64,000 bases of DNA, taken from assembly GCF_003813985.1 (NCBI RefSeq), contig NZ_CP033897.1:2046001-2110000 (forward strand), read 5' to 3'. This stretch comes from Corynebacterium gerontici (GTDB lineage Bacteria > Actinomycetota > Actinomycetes > Mycobacteriales > Mycobacteriaceae). The position numbers were made by a program, and so were the translations under genes. Under the pieces are notes generated by a model. That model worked only from the letters and a program-made list of their open reading frames with translations, did not search any database and was not told the DNA's origin. Shown here in pieces: positions 1 to 9,067 of this stretch (the stretch's first letter is position 1; every line of letters begins with the position of its first letter).

Positions 1-165
1 CGCAGGCTTGGAAGCCACCTTGGGAATGTTGCCGGTCAGCTCCGCAACGGAGATACCGCCTTCTTCCAGGCTACGGCGACGACGGCGACGTGGGGTGCTG
101 GAGCTGTCCTCCGAACCGCCCGAACGTGCTAGCAGTTCGGCGACAGTGAGTTGCTTATCGCTCAT
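1..165 (-). CDS. Conserved corynebacterial protein, N-terminal part only
   Basis: The first 55 codons of a gene that runs off the left edge. The start ATG shares its A with the TAA stop of ppx (TAATG), and AAGGAG lies just upstream, so it is translationally coupled to ppx. The N-terminus MSDKQLTVAELLARSGG leads into an Arg-rich patch (six consecutive Arg, residues 26-31) and a second AEL motif (SVAELTGNIP). In C. glutamicum a conserved protein of this type sits between ppx2 and proC. No function can be read from the fragment. Confidence 0.75.
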   Translation of the reverse strand, partial: MSDKQLTVAELLARSGGSEDSSSTPRRRRRRSLEEGGISVAELTGNIPKVASKPA

Positions 166-1136
166 TACTCCTTGTTACCTCCTCGGCCCTTCGGCCGGGT
201 CGTCTGTGGGGACACTCCTTGTTCGAGACGACGAAGGATTACTCCCTCGCGTAGCGCCCAAGGACAAATCTCAATTCTTTCAAGCTCCAAGGCCCGCATC
301 GCTGCTTCGGCAACGAGTGCGCCAGCCACAATCTGGTGCGAGCGATTGGAACTTACTCCTTCTAATTCTGCACGGTCAGCCGCTGTCATGCGAGAAATGA
401 AGGCAATCAATTGTCGCAAACCCGCCGCTGTAAGCTCTCGTTGCACGTACATTCCGGCAGAAGAAGGCGCCGCGCCGGTGAGTCGCGCCAGCGTACGGAA
501 GGTTTTTGACGTCGCCGCCGCGCGCCACTTCGGCCCATAGGCTCGCAGCGCTTTTGCAGGCTCGTCCAATTCGGCGTCGATAAAATCACGTAGAAGATTG
601 ATCGTTTTACGTGAAGGCGGATCGGAATCGAACCAATTGTGGGTCAAACGCGCGGCACCCAAGTCCAAGGAAAATGCCGCATCCGGCTCCTCCTGCGTCC
701 CGCAGGACATCTCCAGGGAACCGCCACCGATATCGAGGTTAATGATGCGCCCTGCAGACCATCCGTACCAGCGGCGGACAGCGAGAAAGGTCAATCGCGC
801 TTCATCGGTGCCAGAGAGGATCTCCAAGCGCACACCCGTTTCACGCTCGACGTGATCGAGCACATCATCGGCGTTGCTGGCCGAGCGCACGGCTGAGGTT
901 GCAAAGGGCATGATTTCCTCGCAACCAAGTTTCTCTGCTACATCTTTGGCTTCTTCAATGAAGTTGGTGAGCTTACGCACGCCCTTGCCACTGAGGGCAC
1001 CGTCGCTATCGAGGTACTCAACCAACTTCAGGGTGGTCTTCCAATCGCTCATTGGGCTTGGCTGGCCACCTTGCTTGGCGTCCACCACAACCATATGAAC
1101 GGTATTGCTTCCCACGTCCAATACACCTAATCGCAC
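165..1136 (-). CDS. ppx: Exopolyphosphatase, Ppx/GppA family
   Basis: 323 aa protein predicted to hydrolyse terminal phosphates of polyphosphate, or related phosphoanhydrides, in the cytoplasm. It starts GTG with VRLGVLDVGSNTVHMVVVD, the phosphate-1 loop of the ASKHA fold; the phosphate-2 motif LDIGGGSLE and the block LRQLIAFISRMTA follow, all as in M. tuberculosis Rv0496. The reading frame stays open to 1337, but family alignment places the start at 1136 and leaves about 60 bp for the divergent promoter. It overlaps the next gene by one base. The neighbouring RegX3/SenX3 phosphate-type system fits a polyphosphate role. Confidence 0.9.
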   Translation of the reverse strand: MRLGVLDVGSNTVHMVVVDAKQGGQPSPMSDWKTTLKLVEYLDSDGALSGKGVRKLTNFIEEAKDVAEKLGCEEIMPFATSAVRSASNADDVLDHVERETGVRLEILSGTDEARLTFLAVRRWYGWSAGRIINLDIGGGSLEMSCGTQEEPDAAFSLDLGAARLTHNWFDSDPPSRKTINLLRDFIDAELDEPAKALRAYGPKWRAAATSKTFRTLARLTGAAPSSAGMYVQRELTAAGLRQLIAFISRMTAADRAELEGVSSNRSHQIVAGALVAEAAMRALELERIEICPWALREGVILRRLEQGVSPQTTRPKGRGGNKE

Positions 1137-1197
1137 GTTATTAGCGTAGACGGTATAGCGTGATTTCGTATGCACCGCCCCCGAAAGTTGAGTTTTC

Positions 1198-2079
1198 ATG
1201 CCTAGGATCAACCTCGGTTTTCCCGCAAGCTCTCCCGCCGCAGCATCCATCCGCCGCGGCGATGAACTGCCCCCGGATTTCCCGCGCGAATGGTTCGAGT
1301 TCACCAACCCCGAGGATCCACTGCACCAAATCACCATCGACTTAACCTGGCTGGAATCAACCTATGCCTGCGGTTTCGGCACATCGCGCTGCAAGGGCAT
1401 CGATGCCACCAACCCCGACGTTGGTTGCTGCGGCCACGGTGCGTTCCTCACCGATGAGGAGGATCGCGCTCAGCTTTTCGACGCCGCGACGCGCATGCCC
1501 AAACGCTTTTGGCAACACCACCTTGAAACTGCCGAGGGCGAACTGGAGCCCTGGTTAGTGTGGGATGAGCTGGACAACGATGATGGCGAAGCGGAGCCCG
1601 CCCTCAAGACGAAAGTGATCGACGGCGCCTGCATTTTTGCTAACCGAGCAGGCTGGGACACTGGCGCAGGATGCGCGATCCATCAGTGGGCACTAGAGGC
1701 AGGCGAAGATCTGACGGTGGTCAAACCCGAGGTGTGCTGGCAGTTACCGCTGCGCCGCCTGGAGGCCTATGAAGATCGAGCTGATGGACAAGAAATTCTG
1801 CGAACCACCATCACCGAGTATGAGCGCCGTGGATGGGGTGGCGGTGGTGAGGACTTCGATTGGTATTGCACCACCGATGCGCGCTGCCACGACAATGCCC
1901 AACCAATGTGGCAGAGCCACGAGCAGGAATTACGCGCCTTGATCGGGGACGCTTCTTACGAGGTCCTAGCCCAGCATTGCCGTTCTCGGCAGGAGTTGAT
2001 CAGCGTGCACCCAGAGGTGTTCTCACGCCATCCGGCAACGGTTAAAGCTCAAACTTGTAGCCAAGACCCCGAACAGTAA
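1198..2079 (+). CDS. Cysteine-rich conserved protein, DUF3109/YkgJ-like
   Basis: 293 aa. Twelve or so Cys residues occur in a spaced pattern: [52 protein letters not shown]. The order CC...C.F....GCAIH....C resembles the YkgJ/DUF3109 cysteine-cluster family, thought to bind metal or an Fe-S cluster; the role is unknown. It starts 61 bp from ppx on the opposite strand. Its last 38 bp overlap the 3' end of regX3 on the other strand, which is unusual. A copy of the 12-mer repeat lies inside it and reads as QLFDA. Confidence 0.75.
   Translation: MPRINLGFPASSPAAASIRRGDELPPDFPREWFEFTNPEDPLHQITIDLTWLESTYACGFGTSRCKGIDATNPDVGCCGHGAFLTDEEDRAQLFDAATRMPKRFWQHHLETAEGELEPWLVWDELDNDDGEAEPALKTKVIDGACIFANRAGWDTGAGCAIHQWALEAGEDLTVVKPEVCWQLPLRRLEAYEDRADGQEILRTTITEYERRGWGGGGEDFDWYCTTDARCHDNAQPMWQSHEQELRALIGDASYEVLAQHCRSRQELISVHPEVFSRHPATVKAQTCSQDPEQ
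1472..1483 (+). repeat. 12-mer repeat AGCTTTTCGACG
   Basis: Exact copy of the dispersed 12-mer, in the sense strand of the cysteine-rich gene (reads LFD). The 3' flank is CCGCGACGC. Confidence 0.8.
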
Positions 2080-2734
2080 TGAGGTTACGCGGAGACTTTG
2101 GCTCAAGCTCGATCTTGGAGCGCAAGCGCTTGACGTGCACATCGAGGGTTTTCGTGTCGCCGACGTAGTCGGCTCCCCAGATTCGGTCGATGAGCTGGCC
2201 GCGGGTGAGCACTCTGCCCGCATTACGCAGCAAATATTCCAAAAGGTCGAACTCCTTCAGTGGCATCTGCACCACTTCACCTTCGACGGTCACGGTGTGG
2301 CGCTCCACGTCCATGCGCACGCGGCCGCCTTCAAGCAGCTGCTCGTCTTCTTCTTCCTCGTACATGGCGGGCTCACCACCGCGGCGCAGGACGGCGCGGA
2401 TGCGGGCGATCAGTTCTCGGGAGGAATAGGGCTTGGTTACGTAGTCGTCCGCCCCCAATTCAAGCCCCACTACTTTGTCGATCTCAGAATCGCGGGCGGT
2501 CACCATAATCACTGGCACCTGCGAGGTTGCCCGCAGCTCCTTGCAGACGTCCGTACCAGACATGCCCGGAAGCATGAGGTCCAGCAGCACAATGTCGATG
2601 TCGTTGCTGCGGAAGTATTCCAACGCGGTGGGGCCGTCGGCCGCGTGGATGACTTCGAAACCCTCTTTTTTCAGCAGAAAGGCCAAGGGATCTGCAAGCG
2701 ATGCTTCATCCTCAACGAGCAAGATTGTGGTCAC
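2042..2734 (-). CDS. regX3: Response regulator RegX3 (OmpR/PhoB type)
   Basis: 230 aa. The receiver domain (about 1-118) carries the acidic pair E8/D9, phospho-acceptor D52 in VLLDLMLPG, the conserved Thr in MVTARD and the Lys in VTKPYS. The winged-helix output domain (about 130-230) has the transactivation-loop motif [20 protein letters not shown] and ends GLGYKFEL. The ATG overlaps the SenX3 stop by 4 bp (ATGA), so the pair is coupled. In mycobacteria the ortholog controls phosphate-starvation genes; here that role is inferred. It is convergent with, and overlaps by 38 bp, the cysteine-rich gene. Confidence 0.95.
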   Translation of the reverse strand: MTTILLVEDEASLADPLAFLLKKEGFEVIHAADGPTALEYFRSNDIDIVLLDLMLPGMSGTDVCKELRATSQVPVIMVTARDSEIDKVVGLELGADDYVTKPYSSRELIARIRAVLRRGGEPAMYEEEEDEQLLEGGRVRMDVERHTVTVEGEVVQMPLKEFDLLEYLLRNAGRVLTRGQLIDRIWGADYVGDTKTLDVHVKRLRSKIELEPKSPRNLITVRGLGYKFEL

Positions 2735-3975
2735 GGCTTTTCCTTTCGTCTGACTCCCACCCTCGGCACACCGGTTCTCAGCGAGCCGGAGAGTCTTGGC
2801 GAAACTTCGGGGTCTAAAGTCTCAGGTTCTCCACGTTGCTGTGTGGCCACGGGCAGCTCGATGCTAAACGTTGATCCTGCTCCAGGGCGCGACCAGAGCT
2901 TCACAGTGCCCCCGTGGTTCGCAGCCACATGTTTAACGATAGCCAACCCCAGGCCCGTTCCGCCGGTAGATCGCGAACGAGCTTTATCCACACGGAAGAA
3001 ACGCTCGAACACGCGCTTCTGATCGGCGGGATCAATGCCGATGCCGCGATCGATGACGCGGATCAACACGCGATCACCCGAGGCCACCTTCGTGCTCACC
3101 GAGACCGGCATCGCGTTCGGCGAGTAGTTGATGGCGTTGCTCACCAGATTAGAAAGCGCGGTGACCAGTAGATTCTTGTCACCCATCACCTGCACCCCAG
3201 CACGTTTGGTCCGGCTGAGTTCGATGCCCGCGTTTTCCGCCGCCAGGTAGTTGCGAGCCAGCGCCTCATCCACCACATCGTCAATGTCTACCGGGCTCAT
3301 GTCAGGCAGTGCTTCTGCTCCCTGCAGCTTGGAAAGCGAGATCAGCTCATTGATCATGTCGGCCAAACGATGTGCCTCGCTATGCAGGCGTTCCCCGAAG
3401 TACGCCACCTGCTCTGGATCATCGGATGCCTCCATGAGTGCCTCAGCCAGCAGCGCCATGCCACCCACCGGCGTTTTCAGCTCGTGGGAAACGTTGGCCA
3501 CAAAGTCACGCCGAGCCGATTCCATGCGCTGGCTCTCGGATTCATCTGTGGAGAAAACGACCACGAAGCGATCGTCGACAAGCGAAAGCGGCTGAACCAC
3601 CGCGCGTACCGAGGTGATACGGCCACCTGGTCGGCGTTGATCCGTGGCCAATTCCACCGAATGCGTCTCTTGATCCTCGAACACAAGCTCCGCCTGCTTC
3701 CAAATGTCAGGATTCAATGAACGCTCGTGGACAATGCCCATCTCGTGCGCGGGCGTGTTGGAAAGCAACACGGCGCCAGTACGGTCGATCACCGTCACCC
3801 CAGTGGGCGAACCCTGCACCGTTAGGTGAAGGACCTGGCTGACAGTGGTGACCTTATTCGCATTCAAAGTGGTTGCCGAACGATAGCGGCGCACGCGTTT
3901 TTTCAGCCACTGAAATGCCGGTAGGGCGAGGCCGGCTACGACCACGCCCAGGAAAAAAGCTGCTAGAAGTGTCAC
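2731..3975 (-). CDS. senX3: Sensor histidine kinase SenX3
   Basis: 414 aa membrane kinase and partner of RegX3. One N-terminal membrane segment (about residues 2-20) is followed by a PAS-like region (about 45-140) and a DHp helix with H164 in FVANVSHELKTP. The ATPase domain has an N-box (SNLVSNAINYS), a G1 box (DRGIGID) and a G2 box (GGTGLGLAIV). The start is GTG, with AGGAG only 3 nt before it. It lacks a large extracellular sensor domain, as is usual for SenX3, which senses through the phosphate uptake system. Confidence 0.95.
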   Translation of the reverse strand: MTLLAAFFLGVVVAGLALPAFQWLKKRVRRYRSATTLNANKVTTVSQVLHLTVQGSPTGVTVIDRTGAVLLSNTPAHEMGIVHERSLNPDIWKQAELVFEDQETHSVELATDQRRPGGRITSVRAVVQPLSLVDDRFVVVFSTDESESQRMESARRDFVANVSHELKTPVGGMALLAEALMEASDDPEQVAYFGERLHSEAHRLADMINELISLSKLQGAEALPDMSPVDIDDVVDEALARNYLAAENAGIELSRTKRAGVQVMGDKNLLVTALSNLVSNAINYSPNAMPVSVSTKVASGDRVLIRVIDRGIGIDPADQKRVFERFFRVDKARSRSTGGTGLGLAIVKHVAANHGGTVKLWSRPGAGSTFSIELPVATQQRGEPETLDPEVSPRLSGSLRTGVPRVGVRRKEKP

Positions 3976-4152
3976 TAGCTCCTCATGCTAGTGCACATCG
4001 GCCACCCGCGCGCCCCGAGCAATCACTTCAGACCCCACCTCAGTGAAGCATCTTCCTGTCTTGCGGATGAACCAAGAGAGAGGCGCCTGCGCTGCTAGGC
4101 TCATGCAGGAAGAACCCGAACATGCACAGCCCTTGACGCAAAAGGAGAACGG

Positions 4153-4884
4153 ATGCGCGCTCATTACCACCTCGGCCTGTGTGTCATAGCCCTCGCCGTG
4201 GGCTTGGGCGCATGTTCTCAGTCAGACTCCGCGCAGCAAACTTCCCAGTCGCCCGACGCCTCGCAAGCCCCCGCCCATGGCGAGGTGCAAGCTCAGGCTG
4301 CGCACACGGAGCTCAGCGACGCCATCGTTGGCCCCGCCGATGCACCCGAAGGCCTGGCACCAGGCAATTTCTATGAAGTATTCGGCTCGAATGAGCCACC
4401 ATCACCGGCCACGCTCGATCCCGCAGAGTGCGAGCCACTGATCTTCGACTCCAATACCGCTGCCGCTTGGGCAAAAACCCCTTTGGATCAAACCACGGTT
4501 GCCATGTACAGCGGTTTTGAACAGCAATGGGCAATCGTTGAACTCGACGCGCGTCCACGCAGCGCGGATCCCGCAAAGTGCCAGAGCGTCAAGCGCAGCG
4601 ACGACACGCAGATTGGCAACATCACCACCACCTACCAGCTCAAGCTCGTGCCAATGGAGCTCGACAACGCCGAGGACGTCCAGGCGGTGGAGGTAGTGAC
4701 ATCGGCGGTTGCACTCGATGGCCAGGACAGCCCCGGTGACAAGATTGGCAGGACCACCTTGGTGCTCAGCGCGAATGCTCAGGGAAAACACCTCACCGTT
4801 GTAGGCCACAACATCGAGCCGGAGGTGCTGCGCACGCTGGCGTCCAGCCAAATTGCAAAATTGGACGCTCAAGCAAACCGATAG
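4153..4884 (+). CDS. Putative lipoprotein, paralog 1 of a tandem pair
   Basis: 243 aa. A signal peptide with lipobox LGAC (Cys21) is followed by a low-complexity S/A/Q linker. The mature part contains IVGPADAPEGL and PAECEPL, and its C-terminal segment KHLTVVGHNIEPE is mirrored in the next gene. Strong SD AAAGGAG sits 5 nt before ATG. It and the following gene look like an ancient duplication: same length, same motif order, both lipoproteins. No function is recognised; surface-anchored with unknown ligand is the most that can be inferred. It is divergent from senX3, separated by 177 bp. Confidence 0.8.
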   Translation: MRAHYHLGLCVIALAVGLGACSQSDSAQQTSQSPDASQAPAHGEVQAQAAHTELSDAIVGPADAPEGLAPGNFYEVFGSNEPPSPATLDPAECEPLIFDSNTAAAWAKTPLDQTTVAMYSGFEQQWAIVELDARPRSADPAKCQSVKRSDDTQIGNITTTYQLKLVPMELDNAEDVQAVEVVTSAVALDGQDSPGDKIGRTTLVLSANAQGKHLTVVGHNIEPEVLRTLASSQIAKLDAQANR

Positions 4885-4977
4885 CACTGCCCCGGCTCGT
4901 GAACGTCCCGCGCTAGACGAAAGCACGTACACTCGTCCACACCACCTCGGCCACATCTTCCCCAGGAGTGATTTTTG

Positions 4978-5754
4978 ATGAACAGCCGTTCTTTCTTTTC
5001 CAAGCGCGCCTCCCGCAAGGCACTCGTTGCCATTCCCCTTTGTTTGACCCTGGGCTTGAGTGCCTGCGGCAATGATTCAGGTGGGGACGTCGCTTCGACG
5101 GAAACTAGCACGAATACCGTCACCAGCACTGCTCAATCCACGATCGCCCAGACCCAGGCTTCTGCACTGCAGGAAATGATCGTCGGGCCCGAAGATGCGC
5201 CGGAGGGGCTTGAGCACACGGACGTATCCACCATCAATGATCTGGCCTCGGATCTCGCGGGAAACGTAAACTTCGATGGCCCGGTGCAGCCTGAACAGTG
5301 CCAGCCGCTTGCCGTTGATATTTCCACCGTGGGCAAGTGGGCGGCGCTCCCCAAAGAAGAGTCGGCCACCGCAATGTTCTCTGTACCCGATAGCGATGAA
5401 GTGGCGATCGTGCGCGTCGACGCCACCGAAACAACAGTGAACCCAGATGAATGCGGCACGATTACCCGTGAGCACGCCAATGAGATTGCCAAGAGCGTGA
5501 GCACCTACTCGGTCACCCCCATGGAAATCGACATCAATGACGCCGACAACGTGGTGGCGGTTGAGGAAAAGCTTGAAGGCCTCAATGTGGCGGGTCAAGA
5601 TCTGGACGTGCCCCCGGCCGGCTCCCAGAACGTGATCATCACCGGCACCGTGAAGGGCAAAACCTTCACCGTGGTTGGCTCCAACACCATCCCGAAGGAA
5701 GCCCTACAGGCACTGGCACAAAATCAGGTGAACAAGATCAACGAGAAGGCCTAA
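4978..5754 (+). CDS. Putative lipoprotein, paralog 2 of a tandem pair
   Basis: 258 aa. A basic N-terminus and hydrophobic stretch end in lipobox LSAC (Cys30). A Ser/Thr-rich linker follows, then IVGPEDAPEGL, PEQCQPL and KTFTVVGSNTIPKEAL, each with a counterpart at the same position in the preceding gene. AGGAG lies about 9 nt before the ATG. The two genes are 93 bp apart with the same orientation. A terminator hairpin follows at 5775. Function unknown; it may be a surface or periplasm-like-space binding protein. Confidence 0.8.
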   Translation: MNSRSFFSKRASRKALVAIPLCLTLGLSACGNDSGGDVASTETSTNTVTSTAQSTIAQTQASALQEMIVGPEDAPEGLEHTDVSTINDLASDLAGNVNFDGPVQPEQCQPLAVDISTVGKWAALPKEESATAMFSVPDSDEVAIVRVDATETTVNPDECGTITREHANEIAKSVSTYSVTPMEIDINDADNVVAVEEKLEGLNVAGQDLDVPPAGSQNVIITGTVKGKTFTVVGSNTIPKEALQALAQNQVNKINEKA

Positions 5755-5774
5755 ACCAGGCAAGGCTATAGCAA

Positions 5775-5808
5775 AACGCACCCAGTCCACGAACGGATTG
5801 GGTGCGTT
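5775..5808. terminator. Bidirectional intrinsic terminator
   Basis: Perfect 10-bp stem AACGCACCCA/TGGGTGCGTT between convergent genes (lipoprotein and gpmA), A-rich on the left and followed by TAATGTTT on the right. Confidence 0.75.
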
Positions 5809-5833
5809 AATGTTTCGCTAGCCGGCTGAAGAT

Positions 5834-6580
5834 TTACTTGCCGCCCTGGGCAGCTACAGCAGCGGCGCCTGCGGCAGCAGCCTCGGGATCAAGGTAGGTA
5901 CCACCAGGGTTCTGCACCTTGCCATCAGCATCGAGCTCGTACACCAGCGGGATACCGGTGGGGATGTTCAGCTCTGCAATGTCTGCATCCGAGATGCCGT
6001 CCAGGTGCTTCACCAACGCGCGCAGGGAGTTGCCGTGAGCAGCGATAAGCACGGTTTCACCCTTCTTAGCGCGTGGCAGGATTTCTTCCTCGAAATAAGG
6101 AACGAAGCGCTCAACAACATCCTTGAGGCACTCGGTCTGTGGCACGGTGTCCAGATCCGCGTAGCGGACGTCGTTGGCCTGGGAGTACTCGGCGTCGTTC
6201 TCGAGCGCCGGTGGCGGGGTGTCGTAGGAACGGCGCCACGCCATGAACTGTTCCTCACCGTACTTGTCCTTGGTCTCTGCCTTGTTCAGGCCCTGCAGCG
6301 CACCGTAGTGGCGTTCGTTCAGGCGCCAGTCGCGCACCACGGGAATCCAGTGGCGATCAGCGGCATTCAGCGCAATGTTGGCGGTGCGGATGGCGCGACG
6401 CAGCAGCGAGGTGTACACGACCTCTGGTAGCACGCCTTCTCGCTTGAGCAGTTCGCCGCCACGACGAGCCTCTGCTTCGCCCTTTTCGGTGAGGTTCACG
6501 TCCACCCAGCCGGTGAATTGGTTTGAAGCGTTCCATTCACTCTGGCCGTGACGCAGAAGAATCAATTTGCCGTTACTCAT
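5834..6580 (-). CDS. gpmA: 2,3-bisphosphoglycerate-dependent phosphoglycerate mutase
   Basis: 248 aa glycolytic enzyme interconverting 3- and 2-phosphoglycerate. The phospho-histidine motif [10 protein letters not shown] (His11), [10 protein letters not shown] and [12 protein letters not shown] are all present, with a normal family length. The start at 6580 ([12 protein letters not shown]) has GGGAGGT just upstream; the open frame further upstream lacks homology. mshA lies upstream on the same strand with a 125-bp gap that holds one 12-mer repeat. Confidence 0.96.
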   Translation of the reverse strand: MSNGKLILLRHGQSEWNASNQFTGWVDVNLTEKGEAEARRGGELLKREGVLPEVVYTSLLRRAIRTANIALNAADRHWIPVVRDWRLNERHYGALQGLNKAETKDKYGEEQFMAWRRSYDTPPPALENDAEYSQANDVRYADLDTVPQTECLKDVVERFVPYFEEEILPRAKKGETVLIAAHGNSLRALVKHLDGISDADIAELNIPTGIPLVYELDADGKVQNPGGTYLDPEAAAAGAAAVAAQGGK

Positions 6581-6677
6581 ACCTCCCAGCATGCCACCAA
6601 AGCGTCGAGCTCGCCGTGCTTCTTCCACCAAGAATTGAAAATGTGGGAATGTTTACATTTATGCCCGTTCGGGCATT

Positions 6678-6689
6678 AGCTTTTCGACG
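6678..6689 (+). repeat. 12-mer repeat AGCTTTTCGACG
   Basis: Exact copy in the mshA-gpmA gap, 16 bp past the mshA stop and antisense to both genes. It is preceded by a small GCCCG/CGGGC inverted repeat; the 3' flank is TCCCCCGC. Confidence 0.8.
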
Positions 6690-6705
6690 TCCCCCGCTGC
6701 AGCGC

Positions 6706-7971
6706 TCAAGCGCCCTCGGGTTTCCGATCGTGGCAGACATTGAGCTCAAACTCCAACGCCTCCACATACACACTCTCGAGCTTCTCCGCCGCCTGTGCCC
6801 ACGTGAAATGCGCGGCGTGCTCTCTGGCCGCCACGCCCATGGCGATGCGCGTTGGATCGTCGTCAAGTAACTCTGCGATGGCATCAGCCCAGGTCTCAGG
6901 CTCGTGATCATGAACCAGCAATCCAGTTTCGCCGTCGAGCACGGCCATGGGCAACCCACCTACGCGCGCCGCAATCACTGGCGTTCCGCACGCCTGCGCC
7001 TCGATCGCGACAAGCCCGAAGGACTCGTTATAGGAGGGCACCGCCACCACGTCGGCCGCCTGGAAAATAGCGACGAGTTCCTCCGGCGGACGCGGATCCA
7101 AGAAGCGAACCCGGTGGCAAATCCCAAGCGATCGGGCAAGCTCGGTGTAGTGCTCCACGGTGGCCTGGGCTCCCGAGGGGCCGCCACACATAATCACCCG
7201 CATATCGCGTGCGGGATCGCGCCGCAGCAGTTCCGCGACAGCCCTCAAGAGAACCTGAGGCCCTTTGAATTCCTGGAGCCGCCCAACAAACGCCACCACT
7301 TTGGTGTGCATGGGGATGCCCAAATTACGCCGCGCCTGTTCTGTATTGCGCTGCTGACCTGGGGTGAAGAGTTCAACGTCTGCGCCCGGGGCGATCACCG
7401 CCACCTTTTCAGGCTCGGCGTCGTAATGACGGACCAGATCGTTAGTTTCCTCTGGGGTATTCACCACTAAAACATCCGCGTTATCCACCAATTGTTGCTC
7501 GCAGATGCGCCGAGCATCGGACTCCTGCGTGTCAGTGGGGGTGCGGTGCGAGTTCTTCACCGCCGCGAGCGTGTGCGCGGTGTGTACCAGGGGAACGTGC
7601 CAGAGGTCGCGGAGCAACCAGCCCACCTGCCCTGAGAGCCAATAGTGGGAGTGGATGAGGTTATAGCGGATCTGTTCGCAGCGAACGAACTGCAGCACAC
7701 CGCCCGCGAATGCCGCCAATTGGGTTGGCAGCTCCTCCTTGGACAAGCCCTCGTAAGGCCCCGCCACCACGTTGATCACCCGCAGCCCCGGCTCCACATC
7801 CACCACGTGGCCTTGGCTTGGGCGGGTAGCGCGAGTGAACACGTCCACTTCCACACCCCGGCGCGCCAGCTCACGGGCCGTAGCCAGCACATAGACGTTC
7901 ATGCCACCAGCGTCCCCCGAACCCGGCTGCTGCAGGGGCGAGGTATGCATGGAAATCATCGCGATACGCAT
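6706..7971 (-). CDS. mshA: D-inositol-3-phosphate glycosyltransferase (mycothiol synthesis)
   Basis: About 421 aa, GT4 family. It transfers GlcNAc from UDP-GlcNAc to myo-inositol-3-phosphate, the first committed step of mycothiol. Seen: [52 protein letters not shown], and the E-x7-E motif in [20 protein letters not shown]. Starts are possible at 7980 or 7971; I prefer 7971 because it matches the family N-terminus MRIAMISMH and has AGGATGG at SD distance. The order with gpmA is the same as in C. glutamicum. Confidence 0.95.
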   Translation of the reverse strand: MRIAMISMHTSPLQQPGSGDAGGMNVYVLATARELARRGVEVDVFTRATRPSQGHVVDVEPGLRVINVVAGPYEGLSKEELPTQLAAFAGGVLQFVRCEQIRYNLIHSHYWLSGQVGWLLRDLWHVPLVHTAHTLAAVKNSHRTPTDTQESDARRICEQQLVDNADVLVVNTPEETNDLVRHYDAEPEKVAVIAPGADVELFTPGQQRNTEQARRNLGIPMHTKVVAFVGRLQEFKGPQVLLRAVAELLRRDPARDMRVIMCGGPSGAQATVEHYTELARSLGICHRVRFLDPRPPEELVAIFQAADVVAVPSYNESFGLVAIEAQACGTPVIAARVGGLPMAVLDGETGLLVHDHEPETWADAIAELLDDDPTRIAMGVAAREHAAHFTWAQAAEKLESVYVEALEFELNVCHDRKPEGA

Positions 7972-8019
7972 GTTCGCCATCCTAGATGCACTGCGGGGCT
8001 TGGCTGGTTGGCTGGTTGG

Positions 8020-8811
8020 TTAGTGTTCGATCGCCTCGACGCGGATTCGCATGCCCACCTCGGCGGAATCGCCGCTGCGCAGGCGCACACCTTTAAAGTT
8101 GTCACCTAAAAGCGCAGGTTCAACGCAGACGAATTTCTTCCATTCACCTTCGCCCACGTCTGCCATGGTGGCCGCAAGTGCTTCACCCGGGTTCCACACC
8201 ACCGTCGCATCTGCGCCGATGGGTGATACCTCGATCCGCCGCTGCCCATCGTCGATCACCGCGCGACGAGCCTCGTGGGCGATATTGTCGTACTGCCCAT
8301 CAAAGCGGATCTCTTTAGGAAGCGAGCATTCTTCACCCGTGACCTGGTTCAATGCGCGGGTGCCGCCGAGCCCGCGAATGGCAGTGTCCTCAATGTCATT
8401 GACAGCGAAATACGGGTGGAGCGCCAACTGCACTGTGGTGGGGCTCGAGCTTCGGTTGGTGGCTTGGAGGCGAATCTCCACTACATCTCCGTCATTTAGC
8501 GCGCTGAGCTCCAAGCAGAAATCATCGTGGCGGATCTTGGCAACGAAGCCCGTGGGCTTTTCGCTTACCTCCCACAGTTCGCGGCGCGCCCAGCCATGCG
8601 ATGGTTCTTTGCCCAACAAACCGCCAAACCACGGCGCGATAACCGGCACGCCTCCACGGATCGACTCGCCAACACCAAAATTCGCGTTCGAGGAGAGGTA
8701 GAAGATCTCACCATCGCCCGTGGAGGCGCTGGTGATGTGGCCGCCTGCGGGGCTGATCTTCAGACTGGCGTTTGCGAGCAACTCATGGCTAGCAGCGTTG
8801 ACAAAAGACAT
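8020..8811 (-). CDS. D-hexose-6-phosphate mutarotase (YeaD/aldose epimerase family)
   Basis: 263 aa galactose-mutarotase fold. Diagnostic blocks: IRGGVPVIAPWFG, LHPYFAV with the catalytic-type His, and the C-terminal KFVCVEPALLGDN. These fit the YeaD (glucose-6-phosphate 1-epimerase) branch rather than GalM. Predicted cytosolic enzyme interconverting hexose-6-phosphate anomers. It is monocistronic and divergent from fadD. The inverted repeat GTTTCTC-5-GAGAAAC lies 20 bp upstream of its ATG. Confidence 0.85.
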   Translation of the reverse strand: MSFVNAASHELLANASLKISPAGGHITSASTGDGEIFYLSSNANFGVGESIRGGVPVIAPWFGGLLGKEPSHGWARRELWEVSEKPTGFVAKIRHDDFCLELSALNDGDVVEIRLQATNRSSSPTTVQLALHPYFAVNDIEDTAIRGLGGTRALNQVTGEECSLPKEIRFDGQYDNIAHEARRAVIDDGQRRIEVSPIGADATVVWNPGEALAATMADVGEGEWKKFVCVEPALLGDNFKGVRLRSGDSAEVGMRIRVEAIEH

Positions 8812-8830
8812 GGTATCGAGCGTATCCCCT

Positions 8831-8849
8831 GTTTCTCAGGCAGAGAAAC
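8831..8849. promoter_or_regulatory. 7-bp inverted repeat upstream of the epimerase gene
   Basis: GTTTCTC AGGCA GAGAAAC, 20 bp from the start codon of the mutarotase gene. It could be an operator; the regulator is unknown. Confidence 0.35.
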
Positions 8850-8980
8850 TAGGGAGGCGTGCCATTGGGCACAGTGTCAAACGTCATGCATTGCTGGTGG
8901 AAATTACTTTCTCTTGATGCGCTGGACAAAACGCCAGAAAATATTTTTAGGTGCAAAGATGGCGCGGGGCACATCTCAAG

Positions 8981-8996
8981 GTTACGCTTGAGTAAC
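8981..8996. promoter_or_regulatory. Palindrome GTTAC-6-GTAAC upstream of fadD
   Basis: Spacer GCTTGA; overlaps a second repeat CTCAAG-6-CTTGAG. It lies about 70 bp before the fadD ATG. It could be a TetR-type operator for a fatty-acid gene; this is inferred from shape only. Confidence 0.35.
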
Positions 8997-9000
8997 TAGC

Positions 9001-9034
9001 GTGCCGCGCGGCCGCACGGACTAAGGCGCGGCAC
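9001..9034. promoter_or_regulatory. 9-bp perfect inverted repeat in the fadD leader
   Basis: GTGCCGCGC, 16-nt loop, GCGCGGCAC, ending 33 bp before the fadD ATG. It is either an operator or an RNA hairpin in the 5' UTR. Confidence 0.4.
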
Positions 9035-9067
9035 AACACAATGCACACAACTTGCAAAGGAAGTGCC

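Noticed and set aside
2135..3022. Long plus-strand open frames opposite regX3/senX3
   Set aside because: Low-complexity shadow frames antisense to well-supported genes.
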